From: an uncultured Pelagibacteraceae bacterium
Lineage (GTDB): Bacteria > Pseudomonadota > Alphaproteobacteria > Pelagibacterales > Pelagibacteraceae
Reading direction: 5' to 3'
DNA: 64,000 bases
NCBI GenBank assembly: GCA_902594335.1
Contig: CACJLY010000001.1
Coordinates: 1-64,000 of the forward strand
The translations under genes and the position numbers were made by a program. Under the pieces are notes generated by a model. It was not told where the DNA came from and made no database searches. It saw only the letters and a list, made by a program, of their open reading frames with translations. This document shows positions 1-8,941 of the stretch, piece after piece; the stretch's first letter is position 1; the number at the start of each line of letters is the position of its first letter.

Positions 1-1226
1 TTACAAAAATTGGAAAGTTAGAAGAAGATGCAAGTAAATCAATTGATGCAAGCGGGCTAATTGTTCTTCCTGGATGCATTGATACTCAAACACATTTTAG
101 GGAACCAGGCTCAACAGATACTGAGGATTTAGCTTCAGGAAGCAGAGCAGCAATAGTTGGAGGTATTACCTCAGTGTTTGAAATGCCAAACACTAATCCT
201 GCAACAACAAACAAAGCAGAATTTCAAAGAAAAATTGATTTAGCAAAAAATAGAATGTTTTGTAATCATGCATTTTATTTTGGAGCAACTCCCACTAATC
301 AAAGTGAATTAGCTGACCTTAAAGGTTTAGATGGATGTTGTGGAGTTAAATTATTTGCAGGTTCGTCCACAGGAACTTTGCTAGTTCATAAAGAGGAAGA
401 CATTGAAAAAGTATTTGAAAGCACTTCAAAAATTGTTGCAGTTCACTCAGAAGATGAAGATATTTTAAATCTAAGAAAGAAATTGAGAGAAAAAGGCAAT
501 GTTCATTCACACCCAATATGGAGGGATGAAGAATGTGCAATTTCTTCTACTAGAAAGATTGTTAAAATTGCAAAAAGGTTAGGTAAAAAGGCTCATATTT
601 TACACATTACCACAAAACAGGAGATTGATTTTTTATCTCAAAATAAAGGAGATATAACTTTTGAAATAACTCCACAACATTTAACTATGTTTGCCCCAGA
701 TTGCTACGATAAGCTTGGAACCTATGCACAGATGAATCCACCTATTAGAGAAAAAAGTCATTACGATAGACTATGGTATGCTGTAAGAAATAATTATAAT
801 GACACTATTGGTTCGGATCACGCTCCTCATCTAAAGGTAAATAAAGATAAAGAATATCCAGATACCCCCTCAGGAATGCCTGGGGTACAGACCTTATTAC
901 CTGTCATGTTGAACCATGTAAATGATGGAAAATTAACTTTAGTTCAATTAATGAATCTTGTTTGTGAAAATCCAGCTAAAATTTTTGGTATAATAGGTAA
1001 GGGATATATTAAGAAAGACTATGATGCAGACTTTACAATTGTGGACATGAATAAAATTATAGAAATCAAAAATGAAAAAATAGAGAGTAAGTGTGGATGG
1101 TCACCCTTCAATGGACATAAGTTCAAGGGAACTCCAGTTTATACAATCATAAATGGAGAGATTAAAATGAAAAATGGAGAAATCCTTGGCGAAGCATCAG
1201 GTAAGCCCATCAAATTTGATAATTAA
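1..1226 (+). CDS. pyrC: Dihydroorotase/amidohydrolase, 5' end outside window
   Basis: The reading frame is open from base 3, so the start codon lies upstream and only the last ~408 residues are present. Dihydroorotase cyclises carbamoyl-aspartate to dihydroorotate in pyrimidine synthesis. Visible motifs are the metal-site strand DTQTHFREPG (encoded near bases 87-116), the substrate loop EMPNTNP (bases ~180-200), histidines in HSED and HILHIT, and the late aspartate in IGSDHAPH. The usual DxHxH is DTQTH here, with the first His replaced by Gln. From memory this Gln form is shared by a group of alphaproteobacterial dihydroorotase homologues, so it is probably a subfamily trait and not decay. 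An allantoinase or other cyclic amidohydrolase role is possible. An internal ATG at base 174 is not the start, because conserved sequence continues upstream of it. Confidence 0.85.
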   Translation, partial: TKIGKLEEDASKSIDASGLIVLPGCIDTQTHFREPGSTDTEDLASGSRAAIVGGITSVFEMPNTNPATTNKAEFQRKIDLAKNRMFCNHAFYFGATPTNQSELADLKGLDGCCGVKLFAGSSTGTLLVHKEEDIEKVFESTSKIVAVHSEDEDILNLRKKLREKGNVHSHPIWRDEECAISSTRKIVKIAKRLGKKAHILHITTKQEIDFLSQNKGDITFEITPQHLTMFAPDCYDKLGTYAQMNPPIREKSHYDRLWYAVRNNYNDTIGSDHAPHLKVNKDKEYPDTPSGMPGVQTLLPVMLNHVNDGKLTLVQLMNLVCENPAKIFGIIGKGYIKKDYDADFTIVDMNKIIEIKNEKIESKCGWSPFNGHKFKGTPVYTIINGEIKMKNGEILGEASGKPIKFDN

Positions 1227-1232
1227 TTTAAT

Positions 1233-3131
1233 TTATTTAGTAAGAATTTTATTTTCTATTAAACTTTGAGTAATCTCCTCTAAAATTGCTGGATCATCGA
1301 TTGTTGCTGGCATTTTATAATCTTCCTGGTCGGCAATTTTACGAATAGTTCCTCTCAATATTTTTCCTGATCTAGTTTTTGGTAATCTTTTAATAACAAT
1401 AACAACTTTGAACGCAGCAACAGGTCCAATTTTATCTCTTACCATTTTAATACATTCCTTTGAGATAGTTTCATTGTCTTTTTGAACACCAGATTTTAAA
1501 ACAACTAAACCAATAGGTAATTGTCCTTTTAACTTATCCGCAATTCCAAGAACAGCACACTCAGCAACTGATTGATGTTCAGATAATACCTCTTCAATCG
1601 CACCTGTTGATAATCTATGACCAGCAACATTAATTATGTCATCTGTTCGTGACATAATCCAAATGTATCCATCCTCATCAATGTGTCCTGCATCATAAGT
1701 TTGATAGTAACCCTTATAGTTAGTCATATAATTTTCTTCATATCTTTTATCAGCATTCCAAAGTGTAGGAAAAGTACCTGGTGGCAAAGGTAATTTAACA
1801 ACTATATCACCCATCTCATTTGGTTCTGCGATAGAATGATCTGGTTTAATTATTTTTACATCATAACCTGGAACTGCTTTACACGCTGAACCATACTTTG
1901 TTTTTTGCATTTCTATCCCAGTACAGTTTGAGCTTATTGCCCAGCTAGTTTCTGTTTGCCACCAATGATCTATAACGGGAACATTTAAAAGATGTTCAGC
2001 CCATTTTATTGTGTCAGGATCAGCTCTTTCTCCAGCTAAAAATAAAGACTCGAATGAACTCAAATCATACTTTGAAAAAAACTTTCCATCTGGGTCTTCT
2101 TTTTTAATAGCTCTAAATGCTGTTGGAGCAGTGAATAAAGATTTAATTTTATACTCAGAAATTATTCTCCAAAATACTCCTGCATCAGGAGTACCGACAG
2201 GTTTTCCCTCAAATAAGACTGTTGTACATCCTTTGAACAATGGAGCGTAAACAATATACGAGTGTCCTACTATCCAACCAATATCACTTGCCGACCACCA
2301 CACATCATTCTCATCAACGTTATAAATATTTTTCATAGTCCATTTAAGAGCAACTATATGACCTCCTACATCTCTAACTATTCCTTTTGGTATTCCTGTA
2401 GTACCTGACGTATATAAAATGTAGGCAAATTCATTTGATCCAATCTCAACACAATCTTTGTTTTTTGCATTAATTAGAGCTTCCGCCCAACTGATTTCAA
2501 GTGGAGAGTTTAGCTTTACTTCATGATCTTTCCTTTGAAAGAGAATTACTTTTTCAACTTTGTGTTTTGCAAGTTTTAATGCTCCATCAACTAAAGGTCT
2601 ATATTCAACAGTCCGTCCAGGTTCAAACCCACAAGAGGCAGTGATTAAAATTTTTGCTTTACTATCATCAATTCTACTTGCTAATTCATTTGAAGCAAAT
2701 CCACCAAAGACAACTGAGTGTATTGCACCAATTCTTCCACAAGCAAGCATTGCTATAACTGCCTCAGGTATCATTGGCATGTAGATAATTACTCTGTCGC
2801 CTTTTTTGACACCTTGATGATCTAGCGCTCCAGCAAATTTTGAAATTTTTTCTCTTAATTCATTGTAGGTATACTTCGCTTTACTATTAGTTATAGGGCT
2901 ATCATAAATTAAAGCAGTCTTCTCACCGTTACCATTGTCAATATGAACATCAATAGCGTTGTAGCAGGTGTTTGTGACGCCATCTTCAAACCATTTATAA
3001 AATGGAGGATTAGATTTATTTAAAATTTTAGTAGGTTTTTTAAACCAGAAGACATCATCAGATACATTTTTCCAAAATTCTTCAGGATTTTGTATAGATT
3101 CTTGATAAATTTCGTTAAAACTATTTTTCAT
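1233..3131 (-). CDS. prpE: Propionyl-CoA synthetase (propionate--CoA ligase)
   Basis: A 632-residue AMP-forming acyl-CoA synthetase that activates propionate (or acetate) to the CoA thioester. The order is the acetyl-CoA-synthetase N-terminal segment, the P-loop-like YTSGTTGIPKG at about residue 240, the substrate-pocket region TAPTAFRAIKKEDP, then LFLAGERADPDT and DHWWQTETSW, and the C-terminal hinge and catalytic lysine in RSGKILRG. The FRAIKKEDP and LAGERADP wording and the length match PrpE/ACSS3 better than Acs (about 650 residues). The lysine of SGK is the residue normally controlled by acetylation in this family. The gene is convergent with the dihydroorotase (6 bp gap) and divergent from proteorhodopsin across a 212-bp intergenic region. 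Confidence 0.88.
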   Translation of the reverse strand: MKNSFNEIYQESIQNPEEFWKNVSDDVFWFKKPTKILNKSNPPFYKWFEDGVTNTCYNAIDVHIDNGNGEKTALIYDSPITNSKAKYTYNELREKISKFAGALDHQGVKKGDRVIIYMPMIPEAVIAMLACGRIGAIHSVVFGGFASNELASRIDDSKAKILITASCGFEPGRTVEYRPLVDGALKLAKHKVEKVILFQRKDHEVKLNSPLEISWAEALINAKNKDCVEIGSNEFAYILYTSGTTGIPKGIVRDVGGHIVALKWTMKNIYNVDENDVWWSASDIGWIVGHSYIVYAPLFKGCTTVLFEGKPVGTPDAGVFWRIISEYKIKSLFTAPTAFRAIKKEDPDGKFFSKYDLSSFESLFLAGERADPDTIKWAEHLLNVPVIDHWWQTETSWAISSNCTGIEMQKTKYGSACKAVPGYDVKIIKPDHSIAEPNEMGDIVVKLPLPPGTFPTLWNADKRYEENYMTNYKGYYQTYDAGHIDEDGYIWIMSRTDDIINVAGHRLSTGAIEEVLSEHQSVAECAVLGIADKLKGQLPIGLVVLKSGVQKDNETISKECIKMVRDKIGPVAAFKVVIVIKRLPKTRSGKILRGTIRKIADQEDYKMPATIDDPAILEEITQSLIENKILTK

Positions 3132-3154
3132 AGTGATTTGTTTTTTGGCTCACT

Positions 3155-3183
3155 TTTATAATGATTTTATATAACAGGTTGTA
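3155..3183 (-). promoter_or_regulatory. Candidate sigma70 promoter for prpE
   Basis: Read on the minus strand, TACAAC (3183-3178) is followed after exactly 17 bases by TATAAA (3160-3155), about 24 bases upstream of the prpE ATG. Spacing and -10 sequence fit a housekeeping promoter. In DNA this A+T-rich such matches are common by chance, so this is only a candidate. Confidence 0.3.
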
Positions 3184-3300
3184 TTTAATTTCATAAAGTT
3201 AATAAAATCAATACTTATTGCTTCAAAATAACTCTTCAACAAACTTATTTTATTTGTTATTTAACCCCTAACTTTAGATCATTCATTAGATTGATCTGTA

Positions 3301-3314
3301 GTTTAAATTTAAAC
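3301..3314. repeat. 14-bp perfect palindrome upstream of proteorhodopsin
   Basis: GTTTAAATTTAAAC is a perfect two-fold symmetric sequence ending about 30 bases before the rhodopsin start codon, inside the prpE-rhodopsin intergenic region. Its place between a possible -35-like TTGATC (3291) and the ribosome binding site would suit an operator or an extended promoter element. The palindrome is seen directly; the regulatory role is inference. Confidence 0.35.
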
Positions 3315-3332
3315 TAAAAAAACTAACTATGA

Positions 3333-3337
3333 GGGAG
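3333..3337 (+). promoter_or_regulatory. Ribosome binding site fixing the rhodopsin start
   Basis: GGGAG lies six bases before the ATG at 3344. An earlier in-frame ATG at 3329 would place this Shine-Dalgarno sequence inside the coding region and add a five-residue extension to the signal peptide. The downstream ATG is therefore preferred. Confidence 0.7.
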
Positions 3338-3343
3338 TTTTTT

Positions 3344-4108
3344 ATGAAGACAATGAAAATGTTAGCATTAGCGGCAGTGCTTTTCGGAGCAACTACGGCA
3401 GCTAACGCAGCAACTGCCTTTTTAGCCACAGACGATTTCGTAGGTATTTCGTTTTGGTTAATATCAATGGGTATGTTAGCAGCTACAGCGTTTTTCTTTA
3501 TGGAACAGGCTAACGTCAGTTCACAATGGAGAAAATCAGTAAACGTAGCTGGATTAGTAACAGGTATAGCATTTATTCACTACATGTATATGAGAGCAGT
3601 ATGGATCGAAACAGGTGATACTCCAACTGTTTACAGATATATTGACTGGTTAATTACTGTGCCACTACAGCTAGTAGAATTTTACTTAATTCTTTCAGCA
3701 GTAAGAAAAGTTGACACAAACATATTCTGGAGAATCTTAATTGGTTCACTAGTTATGTTAATAGGTGGATATCTTGGAGAAGCAGGATTCATCAACGCTA
3801 CACTAGGTTTCATTATCGGTATGGCTGGATGGATTTACATTCTTTATGAAATCTTTTCAGGAGAAGCAGGAAAAGTTGCTGCTAAATCTGGAAATAAATC
3901 TTTAGTAACTGCATTTGGAGCTTTAAGAATGATTGTTACTGTAGGTTGGGCTATTTACCCATTAGGTTACATTTTTGGTTACCTAACAGGTGGAATAGAT
4001 GGTAACGCATTAAACGTTATCTATAACTTAGCAGACTTTGTTAATAAAATCGCATTTGGTTTAATTATCTGGTCTTGTGCAGTATCTAACTCTACAAGAA
4101 GAGCGTAG
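3344..4108 (+). CDS. Proteorhodopsin, light-driven proton pump
   Basis: A 254-residue seven-helix retinal protein with a cleavable-looking N-terminal signal (about residues 1-22, ending ANAAT). Key pump residues are visible: H79 and D101 (proton acceptor, equivalent to D97 of the reference protein), E112 (proton donor, equivalent to E108) in DWLITVPLQLVE, and the Schiff-base lysine K235 in LADFVNKIAFG. Residue 109, equivalent to tuning position 105, is Gln (codon CAG), which predicts blue absorption by the known L/Q switch. The gene is followed by a strong hairpin at 4131-4168, then by ferredoxin and reductase genes, as commonly seen around SAR11 rhodopsin. Retinal synthesis genes are not in this window. 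Confidence 0.97.
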   Translation: MKTMKMLALAAVLFGATTAANAATAFLATDDFVGISFWLISMGMLAATAFFFMEQANVSSQWRKSVNVAGLVTGIAFIHYMYMRAVWIETGDTPTVYRYIDWLITVPLQLVEFYLILSAVRKVDTNIFWRILIGSLVMLIGGYLGEAGFINATLGFIIGMAGWIYILYEIFSGEAGKVAAKSGNKSLVTAFGALRMIVTVGWAIYPLGYIFGYLTGGIDGNALNVIYNLADFVNKIAFGLIIWSCAVSNSTRRA

Positions 4109-4130
4109 TAACAATTAGTTACGAAATATA

Positions 4131-4505
<375 letters not shown>

Positions 4506-4506
<1 letters not shown>

Positions 4507-5519
4507 TGATTAAAACTGATGTTGTGATAGTTGGAGCGGGTCCCACAGGTTTATTTTGTGCACATCAACTTGGTATTATTGGATTGAAATGTGAAATAGT
4601 TGACAACTTGGATAAAATTGGTGGTCAGTGTATTGAACTTTATCCTGATAAACCGATTTATGATATTCCTGCAGTCCCAGAGTGTACTGGAGAAGAACTT
4701 ACTAATAATTTAATAGAACAAATTAAACCATTTAAATTTAATTTTAATTTAAATGACAGAGTTCAAGAATTAACAAATGAAAATGATAATTGGGTTGTTA
4801 AAACAACAAATGGAAAAGAATTTCATACACCAAATGTTGTGATAGCAGGTGGTGTGGGTTCGTTTGAGCCAAGAAAGTTTCCAACAAAAAGTGCAGAAAA
4901 GTTTGATGGAACTTCAGTTTTATATTCAATTAAAGACAAAACTATTTTTAAAGATAAATCTGTAGCGATATTTGGTGGTGGAGATAGTGCTCTTGATTGG
5001 GCAATTGAACTATCTAATACTTCTAAAGTTTCACTTATTCATAGAAGAGAAGAGTTTAGAGGAGCACCTTCGAGTGTTCAAAAAATTAAAGAATTAAGTG
5101 AAAAAAATATAATTAATTTATTTACTAAATACTCAATTAAAGATGTCAAAGGAAATGGATCTTTAGAAGAAGTAGAAATTAAAAGTGAAGAAGGGGAGAG
5201 TAAAATATTAAAAGCAGATTATGTTTTGGGTTTCTTTGGTTTGATAATGCAACTTGGTCCAATTGCAGAATGGGGCCTTAATTTAAATAAAAAAGCAATC
5301 CCAGTTAATACTGAAAACTTTGAAACTAATAAGAAAGGTATATTTGCTATTGGAGATATTTGTACTTACCCAGGAAAGCTTAAATTAATCTTATCAGGTT
5401 TTCATGAAGGTGCTCTAGCTGCAAGAGGTTGTTTCAAGTATGCAAGACCTAACGAAAAATACAGGTTTGAATTTACAACAGCATCAAACACCATCAAAGA
5501 TAGATTAGGTGTAAAATAG
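4506..5519 (+). CDS. Ferredoxin--NADP(+) reductase, thioredoxin-reductase-like
   Basis: A 337-residue two-dinucleotide-domain flavoprotein. The FAD-binding GAGPTG is at the N-terminus, the NAD(P)-binding GGGDSALDWA lies mid-protein followed by the RR-containing HRREEFRG (phosphate-binding, favouring NADPH), and the C-terminal FAD motif is GIFAIGDI. The CxxC redox pair of true thioredoxin reductases is not visible between the two nucleotide motifs, which supports the ferredoxin-NADP reductase assignment. The start overlaps the ferredoxin stop (TGATGA context), and its TAG stop overlaps the GTG start of the GST gene by one base, so fdx, this gene and GST form one translational unit. Confidence 0.85.
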
Positions 5520-6145
5520 TGATTGAGTTATTCACTGCTGATACTCCAAATGGTTGGAAAATTAGTATCATGCTTGAAGAAATAAAATTTGATTATAAAG
5601 TTACAAAGATAAATTTGTCTGAAGGTGAACAACATAAAGAAGAATTCAAAAAAATCAGTCCATTTAACAAAATTCCAGTAATAACTGATCACGAAAATAA
5701 TAAATCAGTCTTCGAGTCAGGTGCGATTTTGATGTATTTGGGTGAAAAAAGTAAAATGTTTTATCCTGAAGAAAACAGGTTAGAGATAAATCAATGGTTA
5801 ATGGCTCAAATGGGTTTGATTGGTCCAATGATAGGACAACATCATCAGTTTCATTATTACCACCAAGGTAAAAGTGAATGGGGAGAAGAAAGATATTTCA
5901 AAATTACGAGAAAACTTTATGAAGATTTAGAAGCAAGACTTTCAGCGAGTTATTATTTAGCAGGCAAAGAGTATTCAATTGCAGATATCGCAACATGGTC
6001 TTGGATCGCAAGGCATAGAAGACATGACATAGGATTAGAAAACTTTAAAAGTTTATCAAGGTGGTATGTTGATATAGCTAAACGTCCCGCAGTGATAAAA
6101 GGATTTAAAGTATTAAATAAAGATACTGAAATAGATTACCCTTAA
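5519..6145 (+). CDS. Glutathione S-transferase family protein
   Basis: 208 residues, GTG start overlapping the previous stop by one base. The N-terminal thioredoxin-fold domain carries ADTPNGWKISIMLEE and the glutathione-binding cis-proline and FESGAILMYL segment (about residues 52-76). The C-terminal half is helical with the DIATWSW capping motif. The pattern resembles the Nu-class/YfcG-YghU proteins, which often have disulfide reductase activity with glutathione. Its place behind the ferredoxin reductase suggests a redox-protective role, which is inference. The last 4 bases overlap the tail of the convergent dksA-like gene. Confidence 0.85.
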   Translation: MIELFTADTPNGWKISIMLEEIKFDYKVTKINLSEGEQHKEEFKKISPFNKIPVITDHENNKSVFESGAILMYLGEKSKMFYPEENRLEINQWLMAQMGLIGPMIGQHHQFHYYHQGKSEWGEERYFKITRKLYEDLEARLSASYYLAGKEYSIADIATWSWIARHRRHDIGLENFKSLSRWYVDIAKRPAVIKGFKVLNKDTEIDYP

Positions 6146-6558
6146 ATATCAGCGTAAACTTTTTCTTCTTTTTCGTGTTTCTCTTGTGCTGCTATGCATA
6201 AAGTTGCAACTGGTCTTGCCATTAATCTTTTAAGACCAATTGGTTCTGATGTTTCTTCACAGAAACCATAAGTTCCATCTTGAATTTTTTTTAAAGCTCC
6301 ATCAATTTTAGAAATTAATTTTATTTGTCTGTTGATTGCCCTCATCTCTACATTTTTTTCAGTGTAAGAGCTTGCTTGATCAACAATATCTGCAGAAGCA
6401 CTATTGTCATCCATTGAAGCATTAAATATTGCTTCATTGTTTGTTCTTTTTAGATCTTTTTTCCAGTCTGTAAGTTTTTGTTTAAAAAAGGCAAGATGCT
6501 TAGCGCACATATACTTTTCTGTTTCTTTTGGGATGTATTTTTTAGAGATTTTTACCAT
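6142..6558 (-). CDS. dksA: DksA/TraR family RNA polymerase-binding regulator
   Basis: 138 residues from the preferred ATG at 6558; an upstream ATG at 6594 would add 12 residues that do not look like the family. DksA binds the RNA polymerase secondary channel and, with ppGpp, tunes rRNA and amino-acid promoters. The coiled-coil-tip motif DIVDQA (DxxDxA, residues 57-62) is intact. The zinc-finger region has C100, T103, C121 and A124, a C-T-C-A pattern in place of four cysteines, like the zinc-sparing DksA2 type. This fits a low-zinc ocean lifestyle (inference). The gene converges on the GST gene and is divergent from the glycan operon. Confidence 0.88.
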   Translation of the reverse strand: MVKISKKYIPKETEKYMCAKHLAFFKQKLTDWKKDLKRTNNEAIFNASMDDNSASADIVDQASSYTEKNVEMRAINRQIKLISKIDGALKKIQDGTYGFCEETSEPIGLKRLMARPVATLCIAAQEKHEKEEKVYADI

Positions 6559-6637
6559 ACTCAAATTTATGAATTTCGAGAATATATTCATCATTTAATC
6601 AGTGTCAACAATGCATTAATTGTATAAATTAATAAAA

Positions 6638-7933
6638 ATGGCCATTTATAAAAAAAATATTAATAATTTATTTTATATTTTTATTACAACTCACTTATTA
6701 ATCTGGACCTTGGTTCCAAGTTTAACAAATCATAATTTACCTCTCGATACTATTGAAGCTTTAGCATGGGGTAGTAACTTAGACTGGGGATTTAATAAGC
6801 ACCCTCCCATGAGTGCATTTTTACCTGAAATATTTTACCAAATTTTTGGACCTCAAGATTGGGTTTATTATTTGTTAAGTCAAATTTGTATAGTTATATC
6901 ATTTTTTGTAGTTTTTAAATTAGCAGAAGATTTTTTTGATAATAAAATTTATTGTTTGTTATCTGTTTTATTATTGGAAGGAATATACTTCTATAACTTC
7001 ACTACACCTGAATTTAATGTAAATGTTTGCTTAATACCCTTTTGGTCTCTTTCAGTTTTTTATTTATGGAGAGGTATTAAGAATAATAAATTATTAGATT
7101 GGTTATTACTTGGTCTATTCGCTGGACTTGGGTTCCTATCTAAATATTTATTTGTCTATTTAGGTTTAGCAATAGATGTACTTTTAATTTACATGATTTA
7201 TAATAAAAGACTAAATTTAAAGTGCCTAGTTTCTTTTGTTCCTTTTATTATAATTTTGTTACCACACATTATTTGGTTAACAGAAAATGATTATATAACC
7301 ATTACTTATGGACTTCTCAGAACTGGTTCAGAAGAAGCAAGTATTTTTAATCATATAAAGCATCCTACGATATTTTTAGGTAAGCAAATTGGATTATTAT
7401 TACCATTTTTATTAATGGCTTTTGTTTTAGTTAAAAAATTTAAAATAAATATTAATTTAGATGATGATAAGTTTTTGTTTTTGACATCAATAAATTTAAT
7501 TCCTATTTTATTTATTTTTCTAACTTCTTTTACTATGGGTGTAAAAATAAGAACTATGTGGATGACACCATTTTATATAAGCTTTGGCTTGTTATTTGTA
7601 TATATTTTAAAATCTCAAATTAATTTTGAAAAAATTAGAGCGTTTTCTTCAATCTTTTTGATATTATTCTTATTATCTCCAATTTTGTATTTTTATGTTT
7701 CAATCTCACAAACTGATAAAAGAACTGATTTTGATGGTAAAAAGTTAGCTCAGCAGGCTAAAGTTTTTTATGAAACCAAAGGTAAAGATCTTGGAAAAAT
7801 GGAATATATTAAAGGAAATGAATGGATTGCAGGAAATATATCTTACCATCTTCCAGAAAGACCAAAATGGATTTACAGTTCAACTGAAGTCCAATTGTGC
7901 AACAACGATATGAAATGCTTAACATATAAATGA
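6638..7933 (+). CDS. Membrane glycosyltransferase, ArnT/PMT-like (GT39/GT83 type)
   Basis: A 431-residue polytopic membrane protein with roughly 10-12 hydrophobic segments. An early acidic motif (PLDTIEALAWG, near residue 35) precedes a loop with NKHPPMSAF, the layout of lipid-phosphosugar-dependent transferases such as ArnT (acidic residue in the first periplasmic loop). These enzymes move a sugar from a polyprenyl-phosphate donor onto lipid A, protein or glycan in the periplasm. Start is the ATG at 6638; an in-frame TTG at 6620 is less likely. The stop overlaps the next small gene by 4 bases (ATGA), and a GT2 enzyme that could make the polyprenyl donor follows. Acceptor unknown. Confidence 0.75.
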   Translation: MAIYKKNINNLFYIFITTHLLIWTLVPSLTNHNLPLDTIEALAWGSNLDWGFNKHPPMSAFLPEIFYQIFGPQDWVYYLLSQICIVISFFVVFKLAEDFFDNKIYCLLSVLLLEGIYFYNFTTPEFNVNVCLIPFWSLSVFYLWRGIKNNKLLDWLLLGLFAGLGFLSKYLFVYLGLAIDVLLIYMIYNKRLNLKCLVSFVPFIIILLPHIIWLTENDYITITYGLLRTGSEEASIFNHIKHPTIFLGKQIGLLLPFLLMAFVLVKKFKININLDDDKFLFLTSINLIPILFIFLTSFTMGVKIRTMWMTPFYISFGLLFVYILKSQINFEKIRAFSSIFLILFLLSPILYFYVSISQTDKRTDFDGKKLAQQAKVFYETKGKDLGKMEYIKGNEWIAGNISYHLPERPKWIYSSTEVQLCNNDMKCLTYK

Positions 7934-8055
7934 AATTTCAATTAAACCAAAAAAACAAGAGACTTTTATTTATTATTGGAATTGTTGTTTTAATTGAACT
8001 CTCAGGATATGGTTTTTTTGCTTCTCTATTTAGACTGATAGGCTCAGTAAGTTAA
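7930..8055 (+). CDS. 41-residue membrane microprotein between two glycosyltransferases
   Basis: ATG at 7930 overlaps the upstream stop as ATGA, and its TAA overlaps the downstream GT2 start as TAATG, so the frame is locked into both neighbours. The product has a basic N-terminus (MKFQLNQKNKR), one hydrophobic stretch of about 20 residues (LLFIIGIVVLIELSGYGFF) and a short polar tail. This is a typical single-span topology with the N-terminus in the cytoplasm. No family recognised. It may be a subunit or stabiliser of the flanking glycosyltransferase pair, by analogy with small partners of membrane enzymes (inference). Confidence 0.65.
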   Translation: MKFQLNQKNKRLLFIIGIVVLIELSGYGFFASLFRLIGSVS

Positions 8056-8924
8056 TGAAAATAGTAATTCTAATCCCAGTCTTTAATGACTTTAAATCTG
8101 CATCAAAATTAATTGAAGAAATTGATATTAATATTTCCGACCTTAACACTTCATTTTCAGTAATTGTAGTTAATGACGCTTCAACAGAGGAAAAAATTTT
8201 AGAAACCAAAAATTTAATTAATATTAAATCACTAAAATTAATAAATATGAGAAATAATAAAGGACATGCACGTTGTATTGCAGCAGGGCTTAAACATATT
8301 TCAGAAAATGAAGATTTTGACTATGTAATTCCAATGGATGGTGATGGAGAAGATAGACCTGAGGAAATAAGAAACTTTTTAGAAAAAATTAAGGATAATC
8401 CAAACAGAACAATAGTTGGAGAAAGAGTTAAAAGATCTGAAAGTTTAATTTTTAAAATTTGTTATTTTTTACATAAAATAATTACCTACACATTAACAGG
8501 CAAATTTATAAAATTTGGAAATTTTACTTGTCTTTCAAAGCAGATAGTTAAAAAATTAATTGAGGAAAAAGCAACTTGGAGTAGTTTTTCAGGATCATTA
8601 GCAAAAACTGAAAGTAATTTAATTAACTCTCCATCAATAAGAGGTACAAGATACTTTGGCCCTTCAAAAATGAGCTTTTTAAATTTGATAAAGCATTCTT
8701 TAGCAATAATTGCTGTATTTAAGTCAGCTGTAATTTTTAGATCAATAGCATTTTATGCGATTTATTTAATAATTATTGCCGAATATATAAGCGTAATAAC
8801 AGCAATACCTCTAGCTTTAATCATTATTTTTGGTCTAGTTATTTTAAAAATATCGGGAAGAGAAAATATGACTGAGTTTAATAATTCTTTAACGAATATA
8901 CACAATATTGAAAAAATGAAATAA
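8055..8924 (+). CDS. Family 2 glycosyltransferase (polyprenyl-phosphate sugar synthase-like)
   Basis: 289 residues. The N-terminal GT-A domain has IPVFND at the start, VVNDAST and the metal-binding MDGDGEDRPEE (about residue 96), like dolichyl-phosphate-mannose synthase and ArnC. The C-terminal third has two hydrophobic helices (about residues 220-265) that anchor it in the membrane. Such enzymes load a sugar onto undecaprenyl phosphate at the cytoplasmic face. Together with the preceding ArnT-like transferase, it makes a plausible donor-synthesis plus transfer pair. Start codon overlaps the microprotein stop. Confidence 0.82.
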   Translation: MKIVILIPVFNDFKSASKLIEEIDINISDLNTSFSVIVVNDASTEEKILETKNLINIKSLKLINMRNNKGHARCIAAGLKHISENEDFDYVIPMDGDGEDRPEEIRNFLEKIKDNPNRTIVGERVKRSESLIFKICYFLHKIITYTLTGKFIKFGNFTCLSKQIVKKLIEEKATWSSFSGSLAKTESNLINSPSIRGTRYFGPSKMSFLNLIKHSLAIIAVFKSAVIFRSIAFYAIYLIIIAEYISVITAIPLALIIIFGLVILKISGRENMTEFNNSLTNIHNIEKMK

Positions 8925-8941
8925 TTTTTATAATATTTTGC

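Noticed and set aside
3291..3315. TTGATC to TAAACT as a proteorhodopsin promoter
   Set aside because: Spacing is only 13 bases; the match is no better than expected in A+T-rich DNA.
3329..3343. Upstream ATG adding five residues to proteorhodopsin
   Set aside because: The ribosome binding site GGGAG lies inside this extension and the signal peptide is cleaner from 3344.
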